Part shown: positions 14,014 to 14,033 of the stretch, in pieces
Layout of the letters: every line of letters starts with the position of its first letter
Position numbering within the stretch: the stretch's first letter is position 1
Source: Candidatus Methanofastidiosum methylothiophilum
Lineage (GTDB): Archaea; Methanobacteriota_B; Thermococci; Methanofastidiosales; Methanofastidiosaceae
Assembly (NCBI GenBank): GCA_001587675.1
Contig: LNGD01000032.1
Location: 1-14,033 of the forward strand
DNA length: 14,033 bases
Direction of reading: 5' to 3'
Made by a program: the position numbers and the translations under genes
Notes under the pieces: generated by a model
What the model was told of the DNA's origin: nothing
Seen by the model: only the letters and a program-made list of their open reading frames with translations
Databases searched by the model: none

Positions 14014-14033
14014 CTTCTAAATCTTTGAATTAC

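Overview
This is an AT-rich window (roughly one third G+C by eye) from an archaeon. The clearest marker is an archaeal/eukaryal-type ribosomal protein uL16 (L10e). Further support comes from TATA-box promoters about 25 nt upstream of leaderless or short-leader starts, Shine-Dalgarno sequences of the GGTGAT/GAGGTGA type, a TraB-family membrane protein and a DUF835-containing regulator. A euryarchaeon, possibly methanogen-related, fits best, but I cannot fix the lineage from the sequence.

Layout. (1) Positions 1-74 (minus) hold the first 24 codons of a gene running off the left edge, probably a tyrosine recombinase. Its promoter contains a perfect 18-bp palindrome. (2) 220-1506 (plus) is an adenine-salvage pair, methylthioadenosine phosphorylase then adenine phosphoribosyltransferase: MTA gives adenine, and adenine gives AMP. 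(3) 1525-4834 (minus) reads, from upstream to downstream, an AIR-synthase/HypE-like protein, uracil phosphoribosyltransferase (upp) and a secreted DUF2341-LamG protein. (4) 4931-5440 (plus) is rpl10e, divergent from the AIR-synthase-like gene across a 96-bp promoter region. (5) 5492-7625 (minus) encodes two exported proteins: a rhodanese fused to a surface-type N-terminal domain, and a right-handed beta-helix protein. (6) 7720-11470 (minus) is a two-gene signalling operon. A PAS-PAS histidine kinase overlaps, by a few codons, a PAS-GAF-PAS-PAS-DUF835-winged-helix protein. (7) 11674-14013 (plus), divergent from the kinase, is an operon of a TraB/PrgY-family membrane protein and a membrane-anchored beta-propeller protein.

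The first part of the window is nucleobase salvage and ribosome housekeeping. The second part is surface proteins and sensing. The most unusual item is the kinase/DUF835 pair: the partner carries its own sensor domains and a DNA-binding domain but no receiver domain, so the signal route is not that of a standard two-component system. No rRNA, tRNA, CRISPR array or insertion sequence was found. No intergenic gap exceeds about 205 bp.
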